This document shows, piece by piece, positions 1 through 10,999 of a stretch of 64,000 nt of DNA. Where the stretch lies: positions 337,001 to 401,000 of the forward strand of contig WPIO01000089.1 of assembly GCA_009760855.2 (NCBI GenBank), read 5' to 3'. This DNA is from Cristatella mucedo. Its lineage: Eukaryota; Bryozoa; Phylactolaemata; Cristatellidae. Position numbers and translations under genes: made by a program. Numbering within the stretch: the first letter of the stretch is position 1; every line of letters begins with the position of its first letter. A model generated the notes under the pieces. That model had not been told where the DNA came from. It ran no database searches and saw nothing but the letters and a program-made list of their open reading frames with translations.

Positions 1-175
1 GTCAGAACATCCCCTGACTTGACCTCATTTAGAAAGAACCTAAAACACACCTATTTAGGACAGCATTTAGTGGGTACCTGTGATTCGTCATTCATGTGTT
101 TATGCGTGCTGACACTGTGCATGCTGCCACTAACTTTCACCGGGTGTTAGCACTTTCACTGTCACCGAGTAACTG
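1..175 (+). mobile_element. LINE family 1 (L2/CR1-like) 3-prime fragment, cut by window edge
   Basis: The segment matches the end of the reverse-transcriptase reading frame and the 3-prime untranslated part of the LINE copies at 47709-49825 (opposite strand) and 54775-55447. Shared landmarks are the block around ACATCCCCTGACTTGACC, then CACCTATTTAGGACAGC and the GTGCTGACACTGTGCATGCT block. Similarity is lost after about position 175, before the usual (ATT)n tail, so this is a truncated remnant. Confidence 0.75.
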
Positions 176-1730
176 TCATTCTAAAATAGAGGCCGATCAC
201 TCCTTTTGCATTTTTGAAAACCCATTAACTTATGGACGTTTTTCGTCGGGTGACCTTGGGGATCCTCACACCAGGCACTGCGAAAAAAGCAAAGCATAAG
301 GTGTATACTCATTGTGGCGGCGCATTAGCATAATAGCCCTTCTCTGAATGGCTGCTTAGCGTCCACGCGAGGACTTATGAGCGTCAGGGGTATCGAAAAT
401 CCTCAATCAACTAATTCCAGCGACTAATGCAGCGAGGACGATAAGTATTCTTAAGATTCACTCACCGACGCAATTCGTAAACCTCGGTACTTTTTATTAT
501 GAAGAATGGTTCAAGAAACAAATGGTGCTACTTTCGCGAAGTTTTCTGTTGGGTATATTAAAGCTAGAGCAGAGAGTTCAGAACTGCATCCTCCCGCCGT
601 CTCCGTCGCTGCTTTCTACGCATGCAGTAGATCGGAGAGACGAGTAGCGTACGGAGATGGCTTGTAGAAGCCACGACTTGTACACGTAGCTGTATGCTGG
701 TGCCAGCGAATGTTCTCCGTCAGTTGTATTTCGCACAAAAATGGCATGCTTCAACGTAATGACTCAGTTTTTTTGTTGGCGTCTAACTATAAACTTGCTA
801 TTGATTCTTAAAAGCATGGGCACTTCAGCAATGCAAATGAGATCAGTTCTCTTGAAGACAACAATCACTCGATTAGCTTTGCCACTGCGAGGCGTGAAAG
901 CTTCCACGATTTCGAGACTAAGAAAGCTAAATTTGCAAACCGGCAGTCACGCAGCCTGACAGCGACAAAAGTAATTGCTACCAAGGTCGAGGTTCGACCC
1001 CTCCCCTTAGCTCATTATTTGCCACAGCCCCGCAGTCATGAGAGCGGCGCTTCAAAATCCAATCGGCATTCAGAAAGCTTAAATTAAGGGTAAATGTCGA
1101 AAGAATACTGAGAAAATTAGCTCAAAATATTTATGTAGGGTTTATGGTTTAGAAGACAGCTGCCTTAGAAATGGTATCGAAAGTTTTCATGATTTCCGCA
1201 TACACGGAACAAACGTTGTGCAAACCGTATCTAGCTCGGTAGTAAACCGGAAGCAAAGTACCAACAAAGAACAAATTTTTGAATATCTGCATCACATGCA
1301 TTCTGTGTCCCAACTTGCTGAATTTGATACATCGACGTACATGTTTACAGCTTGCTGAGGTGCATATTTGTGACTTAAAAAAGCTTAATTTACAGTGGAG
1401 CTGTTTTGCCGTTTACATTCCATAAGTCGGCTAATACTTCACGGATCAATGTGAGTTTTTCAAACGTGAGTTCACCTCTGCTTTCACGCCACTGCAGTCT
1501 TCAACATTTCTGATTTCGGCTGGACAATAATTGCTAAACGTGTCCACGATTGCAGAGAATAAAACTCCAGGACGTTTGATGACTCGCTCTGCAAGGTCGA
1601 GCTCAAGGTCGACCGAGCCTCGCCGTCGAGCTTGGCGAATAGCACTCGGGGAAAGGACGTCAGTATCGAGATAAAACAGTAGAAACGAGACACCAATATA
1701 AGAAGAGGAGAAGAAGGAGAAGGAGGAGGA
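176..1730. other. Stretch without a recognised gene
   Basis: No exon or protein family was recognised on either strand. A short segment near 980-1010 has a tRNA B-box-like GGTTCGACCCC next to ACCAAGGTCGAGG and may be a worn piece of SINE family B. The remainder is unremarkable. Confidence 0.4.
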
Positions 1731-2690
1731 AGACAGACAGACAGACTGACTGACAGACTGGCAGACTGACAGACTGACCGACTGACCGACTGACCGACTG
1801 ACCGACTGACCGACTGACAGACTGACAGACTGACAGACTGACAGACTGACCGACTGACAGACTGACAGACTGACAGACTGACAGACTGACAGACTGACAG
1901 ACTGACAGACTGACAGACTGACAGACTGACAGACTGACAGACTGACAGACTGACAGACTGACAGACTGACTGACAGACTGACAGACTGACACACTGACAG
2001 ACTGACTGACAGACTGACAGACTGACTGACAGACTGACAGACTGACAGACTGACAGACTGACAGACTGACAGACTGACAGACTGACTGACAGACTGACAG
2101 ACAGACTGACAGACTGACAGACTGACAGACTGACAGACTGACAGACTGACAGACTGACAGACTGACAGACTGACAGACTGACAGACTGACAGACTGACAG
2201 ACTGACAGACTGACAGACTGACAGACTGACAGACTGACAGACTGACAGACTGACAGACTGACAGACTGACAGACTGACAGACTGACAGACTGACAGACTG
2301 ACAGACTGACAGACTGACAGACTGACAGACTGACAGACTGACAGACTGACTGACTGACTGACTGACTGACTGACTGACTGACTGACTGACTGACTGACTG
2401 ACTGACTGACTGACTGACTGACTGACTGACTGACTGACTGACTGACTGACTGACTGACTGACTGACTGACTGACTGACTGACTGACTGACTGACTGACTG
2501 ACTGACTGACTGACTGACTGACTGACTGACTGAGACAGAGACAGAGACAGAGACAGAAACAGAGGCAGAGACAGAGACAGAGACAGAGACAGAGACAGAG
2601 ACAGAGACAGAGACAGAGACAAAGATAGAGAGAGAAAGAGAGGCAGAGACAGACAGACAGACAGACAGAGTGAGAGAGACAGAGATCAAG
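1731..2690. repeat. Compound CAGACTGA / CTGA / AGAGAC satellite
   Basis: About 950 bp of short tandem repeats in three zones. From 1731 to about 2342 the unit is an 8-mer, CAGACTGA, with interspersed 4-bp contractions and a few CCGACTGA variants near 1780-1850. From about 2343 to 2531 it is a nearly pure CTGA tetranucleotide. From about 2532 to 2690 it is AGAGAC and related purine-rich units. Because three 8-mers make 24 nt and contain no stop on the minus strand, all three minus frames stay open and create long Ser/Val/Gln/Cys artefact frames. These are not genes. Confidence 0.95.
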
Positions 2691-4465
2691 GAAGAGTTAG
2701 ACAAGCGTTTTGAATGATTGTGGACGTCCATGTTTGGATGAAACTATTAGATAAGCTACATATTGATTGCTCCCTCAGAAAGTCGTCCGCGAAACATCGA
2801 TTCCAAGTCACGTTGCGTAGGTCTACCTAAGGGCCTTCCAAGGGTTTTAACCTTGACCTTCACGCATAGCTGGACCTCAGTGGTGAAGACACATGCCTGA
2901 TGGCAAGCCCTAAGACGAGCCCGATCTCTCGATGGTCTCAATCCTACTACCGAAATATGCGAGCACTCGTCTGGGCAGCCAATTGATCCAAACAATAGCA
3001 TCCGCTTAGATTCGCGGGTTTTCGCGTGCGAGCGAGCGTGCCGTAGTCAAGTTCAGGTCTGGGCCTGTCGCCAACTGCCACTAACGGGGGGAATACCCTC
3101 GAGTTGGCTACGTCACCTAATTCAAAGCTCGAGCGGTGCAAGGATTAACTTTCGGCAATGTCCGACCGATAGGCAAAAGGCTATCAAACAATGGCTCCAA
3201 GATCTAATCGGCACATCTTGGAGCTAGCTTGGTGTCGCATCGTTGCCCCGAAAATGGGCAAAATCCCGTCGGCGGTCGTACTGCAACGATCAGCGAATGC
3301 AAACTGAAAAATGAGCACTTCAGAAAACCGCCGATTTTTCCTAATTAATTAAAGTCGCCGCCGCTGCCACCGCCTGCGTTGCCAGCTGAATTCGCTGGGA
3401 GAACCTCCATCCCGGGGAACCGAGGCTTGCGAGTCTTCATTCGTCCTTCACCCGTCCACAACTCAGACCCACGCAAGGCTAGCACTCTGCTGCGTCCGTT
3501 CGTTCCGAAAATGGTAAGATTTCGCTAGTTGACCAATAGCAGCGGCACTGCGACCGGAGTGATATTAGCCATTCTTATACGGATGGCACCGGGCTATCCT
3601 TGGGCTCTGGTGCTCTAGTCAGTGCCTCGGAGGATTTGAGAAACGCCTTATCGCGTCACTTCAAATACACGCCCCGCGAAAGGTTGGCAGCAAAGACCCG
3701 TCTCCGTGAGGATCGGAAGAGGTGCAGCTTGACCCACATCCGCGACGACGACAGTCCTTTGGATCTCGGAGGACCTACGATGGCACGGCGTGCTGCTGCG
3801 TGGAGGAGTTACATGACTTGCGCTGGCTCTCGCCAGTCATCCAGGCGCTCTGCACCGCTGTTTACATTCATGGAACTTTTCAATCACCCTATTATCTGAT
3901 AAGCCGTTTTCACGTACTACGTACTACTCGCGAAAGCGTTCGTCGGATTGGTTGACTTGGAAGAAGGCGAGCGAGGCGTCTTGCACCAATGCACTCAACG
4001 AGAGAGCTGAAATCACGAGTCCAATCAATAAATAGTGCGACGAGTGATCGATGAACCTCAGATGTCGAAAAAAGAAGGCGAGGAAATAAGCGAGCCGGCG
4101 GAGCAACGGGCTGCAGGCGGCGTCGAACATCAAAGCTACGATGGAATGCTGGCGGCGGTGGGCGGGTGGAATCAGGTGACATCCGGGGAAAGCGCTCGCA
4201 GGCCAACTCCGGCGATAGCCGATGAATGCGCTCGTAAGACCGCCGTATCGGGCGACATCCGGGGAGTTACCCTGCCGCGAGCCATACTGAGGACACCGAC
4301 GATTAGTTGGCAGCACGTCAGCTATGACGGCGGACGCTCTGACCTTCTGTCGCAAAACTGAGTTTCGCCTCACACTGCGTCCGTAGCGTTGGGCCAGCAG
4401 AGAAGAAGTAGTATAATGTAACGTTATGTATCTCTGTCTGTAGCTCCTCACGAAGTCACGCAGAC
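2691..4465. other. Mostly unassigned sequence with one candidate first exon
   Basis: Apart from the candidate exon ending at 3514, no protein family could be recognised. Overlapping frames occur on both strands between 3600 and 4450, with no pairing of splice sites that yields a recognisable product. Confidence 0.35.
3400..3514 (+). other. Candidate 5-prime exon ending in ATG followed by a splice donor
   Basis: A GC- and pyrimidine-rich stretch, preceded by a CpG-rich GCCGCCGCTGCC segment near 3357, ends with an ATG at 3512-3514. A consensus donor, GTAAGA, follows directly. A first exon that contributes only the initiator Met is a known arrangement, for example in many ribosomal protein genes, and pyrimidine tracts such as CGTCCGTTCGTTCC upstream fit a 5-prime leader. 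I could not find a matching second exon downstream, so the gene is unidentified and the call is weak. Confidence 0.25.
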
Positions 4466-4870
4466 TGAACGGGTGTTATGCAGGAGAGTTGTTTTTACCT
4501 AGCGAACTCACAGCCTGAGCGGCTTTAGGCACACATTCGTTTGGTAGTGAGTGGCATGCAAGTAGCAGCTCAGCACGGCTGGAAAGCATGCGTGCCACAG
4601 TCGGAGGCAAGAGAGTAGCTGTCGTTGCGTAAGAAGAGTCGATGTGAGTTCCGCAAGATAGGACCTGCACAGCAAAAGCTTCCGGCATTCTTGGTTCGGG
4701 AGGCCAGGTGAGCTACAGCAATAGTTTCGCACCGCGTCGATTTTGAGGCTTGCGAACCAGCTAGACAGCCGGCGTGGCTTCCATTTTAGGAAGACTACGG
4801 ACCCCGGCTCGCTCGCAGGTATTGTCGACCTTAAGAGTAATGGCGTTTTCATGCCTGGGATTCTTATGAG
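4466..4870 (-). mobile_element. LINE family 2 3-prime fragment
   Basis: Read on the minus strand, this matches the 3-prime coding end and untranslated end of the LINE family best seen at 54075-54545. Shared blocks are the GTGGCACGCATGC region, the frame containing SLPNECVPKAAQ and the GCCGCTCAGGCTGTGAG segment near the end. Frameshifts and stops make it a dead copy. Confidence 0.6.
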
Positions 4871-6764
4871 GTCTTGTATTTAGGAGATCCTTAAAGCCTT
4901 AAATTTTACGCTAAATCGGAACAACGCATCACCTTGTTTGGCTCATAAATCGTTGAGCTGAATGGTGCGACATAGAAAAAAAACATATTTCTAGATGTCA
5001 ACGAGAACGATCAGTGCAGCCATTTTTTGAACGAAAGTGACAGTAAATACTAAGGCTGCACGAGATTAGGCAGGTACTGTCTTAGATTCATGACCTCCAT
5101 ACTCAAAACGCACAGTTGTGATTTCCTCTCACTTGTAGCAGTATGACTTCTTAAATGAAACCAATCTTGCTTACCTAGCGAGTGAGCGAGATGTAACACC
5201 TGAAATGTATGTAACACGTTGGTTTAGTTTTTAAATTATTCTGCTGGTATTTTTCTAGAATGAGTCATTTAGTGTGCGTTGATTTTTTATTAGCTCATTT
5301 AACTTCAAGATGGTTTGCGCGAGGTTTTTCGAATCTAACAGCTCAATGCTTACGGTCTACGTATTTTTAATAATTATAACAGTTTTAATATGAAGTCACT
5401 TTATGTGTGTTCTCTGGTGATCATTTGTGTTGCATTTGCTTACAATTCAAAAGTATAGGAAATTGCTTTTACTCCCCACAAAAACTGATTTTATGAGCAA
5501 GACATCGGTAAATCAGAAAATTTGAAAAACAGTGCCGATATTGTTGAGGTAAAGCAGTTTCATTTTAAATAAACAAAAAATTCATATTTTTTACAAAAGA
5601 CTTATTTTGTTCACAAATAAATCGTAGTGTGAATAAAATTGATTTGCCATAAAAACGTAAAATGGTTTGGTATTTGACGTGTATACCAATGTTGTGTATC
5701 GCTGAACTAAGTCGCTTAGGCGTGGTATTGATTGGTTATTCTAGACATTAATAAATCACAAATATTGATAATTTTTTTATTGATAATGTTCCAGTAATTT
5801 AAATAGTATAAATACAGGAACCTTAAACCCACGAGTTTAGTTCCAGCTGCCTATGTGGCTACGTGCATGCATTTTCCTGAGATTGCATCCCAAAGGCTGA
5901 TATCATCCGGCCGCATCACACATTATTTTTGCGTCTGCGGCCAATTTATTAAGACGAGGGTAAAAAACTACTCGACGGAAGCATCTCTCTTCACAACCCG
6001 TCTCTTACTCTAGCTCAATCGGGGCATCTCTAAGAAGATTGCAATGACATCTACACCTTGCTGGTTGCTTTGACTTAGGATAGGTTCTTCTGGGAATCAA
6101 TTGGAGACTTCAAACTTGTGGCATTAATTCTCTACGGTTTTTCCACGTTTTCCTTTCTTTACTTTTAGGAACGCATGAATAATCATGCTTCCTACCGCTG
6201 CCAGGACCGGTAATAGCTGACGGAGTTCTCTCTTGGAAGCTACAATGTCCACCAGCAAGCGCCACTGGTGGACTCTTCTTACAATGTGCACATGCAACCA
6301 CTGCAAATCAAATTTGGCCAATAAAGTAATATTGTCACAGCTCCAACTAAGGCATCCGCAGGCTTTGAGAATCTTAAAAAATTCTTCCCTAAGCTGCTGT
6401 CTGAGGCGCAGGTCAAAAAGGTCAAAGTCCCTTTGGAACAAGATAAAGAATATAATTAAGCGCAAGGATTTCCCTAAGAAGCTTACTAGCGAGTACAAGG
6501 CGACTTAGCGCAGCTTTATTCCGGTCGTTCAGGGCTTTCTGGGAAGTCTGGGGTGATAAAATTTGTAGAATTGGTTGAGACTGTGTGGAAGAATGGTTTC
6601 CCTGGAATTGAGTGAAGGATTTTCCTTATCCTTGATGCTCATATTGTTAATTTCATGGTGATCATGGTGCTTAATCAGAGAAACAAGGTAAGCGCTTCCA
6701 ATAGGGTAATGCGAACTTTAAATACCGCTAAGAAGGACAAAAAAATGAGAAAATGATGGGAGAC
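4871..6764. other. AT-rich stretch without a recognised gene
   Basis: The interval is notably AT-rich, particularly 5200-5830. It has only short open frames. The region 6230-6500 has overlapping frames on both strands, but none resembles a known family. Confidence 0.4.
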
Positions 6765-8165
6765 TAACTAATAATAATAATAACGCATTTGATATAGCGC
6801 CCTCTGAGAACTTAATCTCTTTCTAGGCACTTTACATTTGCTGCACAGGAAGCACGATTGAATGGTTAGTGGTAGCATGCTCAATTAAAAACAAGAATAA
6901 CATAGTTAGTGGTGACATGCACAGGGTCAAAATTAAGTATGGTTAGTGGCAGTATGCACAGCTTCAGCACGCATAAGCACATAAAGGACGAATCACAGGG
7001 ATCCACTAAATGCTGAGATAAATAGGTGCGTCCAGTTTCTTTTTAAATGTGGTCAAGTCAGGAGGTGTCATGACGTAAGTCGAGATTGAGCTCCAGGCTT
7101 TAGGAGCTCATACGAACTGAAGGCATGGTCTCCAAAGGGTTTGAGGTTTGCACGGGGTACAGGTAAACAGTTAGATTCCGAAAAGTGGGTGGTACGATGC
7201 TTAGCCTGGTGGGGGAGTAGATCTGAAAGAAAGGCTGGAGCCAAAGAATGAAGTGACCTAAAAGTGAGTGACAAAACCTTAAAGTTGATGTGTTGCTGGA
7301 CTGGCAACCTGTGCAGGTCGGCGAGAAATGGTGTGATGTGGCAACTGCGACGGTCACGACAGACAAACCTAGCTGCAGAGTTTTGCACCAGCTGTAAGCA
7401 TCTGAGTGCACAGGCCAATAGACCAGCGGGCAGTGAGTTACAGGAGTCAAAACTGAATGTCACAAATGCATGGACTAATTTTGATAGAGTATCCCTTTCT
7501 AAGCAAACCCGAATTTCAGCAATTTTATGTAGCTGAAAGTAGGCAGACGTGACTGGAGCTGATGCGACCGTCTAATGAAAGGCCACTTTGGAACATGACG
7601 CCTACATTTCGTGCAGATTCAACAGGAAACATGATATATGCTGGCAGAGCCGATTTTGAGCATTAGCCTTTCCAACTTCTGTATTACAGCTGGTTTTCTG
7701 ATAACTAGTAAGCTGGTTTTTATCATCATTCAATTTAAGAAAATTGCTGCCGTCCATATGCGGATGTCGTCCAACATACAACAAGAGAGTTAAGAGAATT
7801 AAGAGAGTTAAGAGGGTTAGAGAGTTAGTTAAGAGAGTTAAGAATTCGACGTGCCGGTAGCCTGGAAGGCCTTTCAAAGCAAAGGTATAATTGAGTGTCG
7901 TCTGAATAGAAGTGAAAGCCTAGAATGTGCTTGGCAATCACATCGGCAAGAGGGAGAGTATAAACTGTGAAAAGTGCGGGACCCAGCACAGATCCTTGAG
8001 GTACCCCATATTTCAGAGGTTCCTCGAATGATGATCGTTCATTCACATAAATACTCCGGAGTCTCCAACTGAGAAAGGACCTGAACCATTGCAATGCAGT
8101 GCCAGTAATGCCAAGGCGAGATAAAAGGCATGGGGCCGGCTCTTGAAAGTGATTTGCAGTATTGT
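6765..8165 (-). mobile_element. LINE family 1 (L2/CR1-like), 5-prime truncated and decayed
   Basis: The copy begins at the plus-strand low coordinate with AATAATAATAATAA, the tail of a minus-strand element. The conserved 3-prime block (TAGCGCCCTCTGAGAACTTA) follows. Minus-strand frames include the reverse-transcriptase signature [12 protein letters not shown] (about 7990-8020) and an [12 protein letters not shown] block, a variant of the YADD catalytic box, so this is the palm of a non-LTR reverse transcriptase. The carboxy-terminal segment with SAARFVCRDRRS and the FRSLHSLAPAFLSDLLP block lies at about 7130-7400. Frames are broken several times. Element 47709-49825 is the better-preserved reference copy. 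Confidence 0.85.
7783..7846. repeat. AAGAGAGTT minisatellite inside a LINE
   Basis: Seven or so imperfect copies of a 9-bp unit, AAGAGAGTT, with variants AAGAGAATT and AAGAGGGTT. They lie within the reverse-transcriptase part of the LINE and replace the segment expected just downstream of the catalytic block. Confidence 0.8.
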
Positions 8166-10017
8166 CGTAGATATCAAAAAACTACTTATGTATACAGATT
8201 CAGTTGTCTTTTTGTTTAATCTCAGTATAAATACGTGTTAATTTTGGTTCATTGTTCTTCTGAATAAATGCAATCCAAAAGATTCAGCCCAAAGAATTGG
8301 TCAGCTTCTTTCGGAAACGCGTAAATTTCAAAGGATTCACAATGATCTCAAAGCAAAGTTTTGTTGGAGTAATAACCATTGTACGTGTTTTCGAGGCGTA
8401 ATGTCTTGCATTGATAACACTTACTAGCTAAAAACAAAAGTTTTTTCACATAGCGAATGAAATCAACTAGCTTATACCCGTATAAGACACGAGAAATTTC
8501 CGTGTTGCATTACAATGAGAACCTGGGTGTCCGCTGACTTAGCGGTAAGCCCAGCCTAGCTGGTCAGCCAGGTGCCAGGTGTCGAGCAAGGACTCCGAGC
8601 CATGTGACTTGGGTCGTCAAGAGCTCTAATTTTACCTTCAATTTCTTTCTGTTTGTGAGAATTTTTTCCCGAAGATCCGTGGAATTCTCTTCTGTATTTT
8701 CCTGTCTGTTCAGTACTTCCTTGTATGTTACGCTTCTAAGGAGTTTCGGTGGTGCGGCACTCTGAGTGGCTGCTTCCAGCGCTGCTCGTCTATCTCGCTG
8801 CTGTCTATGGCAGGAACACATATATTCTGCTCGCTTTGCTTCTTCTTTTTTCGAGATCAGTTGCTGTTAAAACTCACTGGTCCACAAATTCGGGCGGAAA
8901 TCGTAGGTTTTCGCCTGCACCCGTGAAAAATCACGGACGGTGTTTCAAAATTCTATTAAATATTAAACACAAACCTAATTTTATCAAATGTATGCGTCAG
9001 CGCCGGGTAGCGAATCAGCATTGGGGTGCGTGTAAAGAACGTGCACGCATGCTGACCATCTTTAAATTCACATTAACTGTGCAGTAAACCCCCGTCAAAA
9101 ATCGCGGATAGATTCTATTCATTCATGGCAATCGTGTACCAAAGGCTTGTGCAGCAAGGGATGTTCAATTTCAACTATGAGAGTGCACGTTGCAGTTACA
9201 TATGCAATTTAGCAACGTATCTCCCTCCCTCTATTTGATATGACACGCATTATTGGTGCAACTTTGTAGCTCTACTAATTAAAGCTAGAAAGTCTATAAC
9301 GCCGTAAGATGGCAAACTTCCGTCAAGTGGCAAGATGGCGCAACGTTGTCTTCCGCGACGGAACTAGTATGACTCAGTGAAGCGAGTTCACAGGAAGTAA
9401 GCAACTCACGTATAAATGAATTGCAAGTATTTCATTTTAAAAGGAAAATATATTTGAAATTCCGCTGCCAAAAAAGGCCTAGCTAGTCGCTGCTTGACAG
9501 ACCGACTCGGAAACTGGAGCTGAAGAGTTACTTCCACATGCCGTTTTATCTCTCCATTCAAGTCTGATTATCCCTCTAGGGCCTAACCACAAAGTGCTCA
9601 CGCGCGCACTTTGCAGTCAACCCAGGAAATACAATAGCCTCTCACACTTCTGGAAACAGCATGCATGTAAGCGAAAGGTGTGCTTCGCGGAAAGATTCTT
9701 TAGCCCGTTCAACAAAATTTGCATGCTGATGACCTTGACACCTTTCGGCGACGAGCTCCTCACCAAAGGTGCGCCGCAGCATGGAACCTCCTAAAACCCA
9801 CGAATAACTACTTGTAGACCGCTTTAAGAGAGTCAGAGAGCAGAAAAACCACTTCCCGAAGAGAAAGTCTAGGAATAATTATTAAAAAAAAAAGAAAAAT
9901 CGTAAACCAAGAAAGACATGGATTGTCCTTTGAAAAAACACCCTAAAGCTTGGCGTCGGCGCTGCTCAAGCCGGAAGTGAGGGCAAAATAGATATGGGGT
10001 TGCTTTTCACGTGTATG
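8166..10017. other. Stretch without a recognised gene
   Basis: No coding exon, SINE or LINE signature was recognised on either strand. Short open frames at 8564-9087 and 9594-9794 have no family features. Confidence 0.4.
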
Positions 10018-10488
10018 GACATTTTCCTCCCCACGGACATTTCCCCGCTGGGGTAGGGTATTTCCTCCCTTCCCGTATGGAAATGCTGTGATATAAACTG
10101 TCTCGCTTACATATCATATAAAAATAAGTATACATTATATAATATATAACATATTCTTACATTATAGTCATTATAAACGCGGTAGCTGCGGCCCTGCTTT
10201 TCGTCAGACCAAGTGCAAGGTCAAAGCTCTGCCCCGGGCGGCCAGAAGCAGACGCTCTCGGCTGCAGCCGCGAGCGAGTAGCAGTATCTTCGGCCGCCGC
10301 CGATGCTGCCGACGCCGCCCTCGCCCCTCCCGACATCGGCACCACTGGCTACCGCCCTTCTAAACCCCACCGCCACCGACGCCGCCGACGCTGCGCAGGC
10401 CGTATCGCTTCTGTCGGTCGTGCTATTGAGTCGCCACTTATACTGAGTTGATTTTATTTCAATAGAGCATGAACTTCATTCGATCATG

Positions 10489-10525
<37 letters not shown>

Positions 10526-10583
10526 CTGTATTCTTAGTCATACATTCTTCAACACAGGGGGAAATGTCCTACGGGGGGATGTC
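10018..10583. mobile_element. Candidate MITE bounded by GGACAT terminal inverted repeats
   Basis: The left end carries GGACATTTTCCTCCCC then ACGGACATTTCCCC (10018-10052). The reverse complement of the right end (10553-10583) reads GGACATCCCCCCGTA then GGACATTTCCCCC. The ends are therefore imperfect inverted repeats of about 30 bp, each with two GGACAT boxes. The interior has no coding capacity, a GC-rich middle and a (TA)n run. No clear target duplication was seen, and a SINE starts directly at the right edge, so the boundary is uncertain. Confidence 0.4.
10491..10523. repeat. (TA)n microsatellite
   Basis: About 16 uninterrupted AT dinucleotides. Confidence 0.95.
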
Positions 10584-10757
10584 CTAAATAAATAAATCCT
10601 AGCTTATAAAACAGCCTCTTTTCGTATGGCGACAGAAGAGCCTTTACGGCTTTAACCACCGCTTGCAGTGGCGATAAAGAATCACCCACCGCAGGAATCA
10701 AACCCACGACCTCGGGACCAAGGTCGTGAAAGCAACCGCCTTACCTGGTGTGTCATC
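10583..10757 (-). mobile_element. SINE family A (tRNA-derived) copy
   Basis: On the minus strand the order is A-box-like head, GGTAAGGCGGTTGCTTTCAC, a CCTTGGTCCCGAGGTCG palindrome, a B-box (GGGTTTGATTCC, one change from GGTTCGANTCC) and a conserved body (CTGCAAGCGGTGGT, CGTAAAGGCTCTTCTGTCGC). A TTTATTTATTT tail follows. The layout is that of a tRNA-headed SINE with an internal RNA polymerase III promoter. Other copies lie at 28383, 49188, 52505 and 59598. Confidence 0.85.
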
Positions 10758-10819
10758 ACGCTCACCGGTCCACCAGGAGGGGAATGTCGGGGGGGGGGGA
10801 CGTCGGGGGGGGGGAATGT

Positions 10820-10980
10820 CCTACAACCGTTTTCTCGACCTCGTTCCGAGTCGTGGGTTTGAATCCTGCGGCGGGCGATGATTCATTGCCGCTGCCAGCG
10901 GTGGTGATTGCCGTAAAGGCTCTTCTGTCGCTATACAAAGAGAAGCTGTTCAATCAGCTACTATTTTTTTATCCGCTCGA
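10820..10980 (+). mobile_element. SINE family A copy, inverted relative to its neighbour
   Basis: This copy has the same body and a B-box-like GGGTTTGAATCC. It lies head to head with the copy at 10583-10757 and is separated from it by a G-rich spacer with two long G runs (10788-10816). The 5-prime part is diverged or truncated. Confidence 0.8.
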
Positions 10981-10999
10981 GAAATAACTGCTATAGCCC

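Noticed and set aside
1731-2690. CRISPR-like array
   Set aside because: It is a continuous tandem repeat without unique spacers, in an animal genome.
1446-2731. Three overlapping long minus-strand frames rich in Ser, Val, Gln and Cys
   Set aside because: They follow the CAGACTGA/CTGA satellite. The repeat has no stop in any minus frame, so the openness is compositional.
10583-10757. tRNA gene suspected from the B-box-like sequence
   Set aside because: The same head with an identical non-tRNA body occurs at least seven times in the window, so it is a tRNA-derived SINE, not a tRNA gene.
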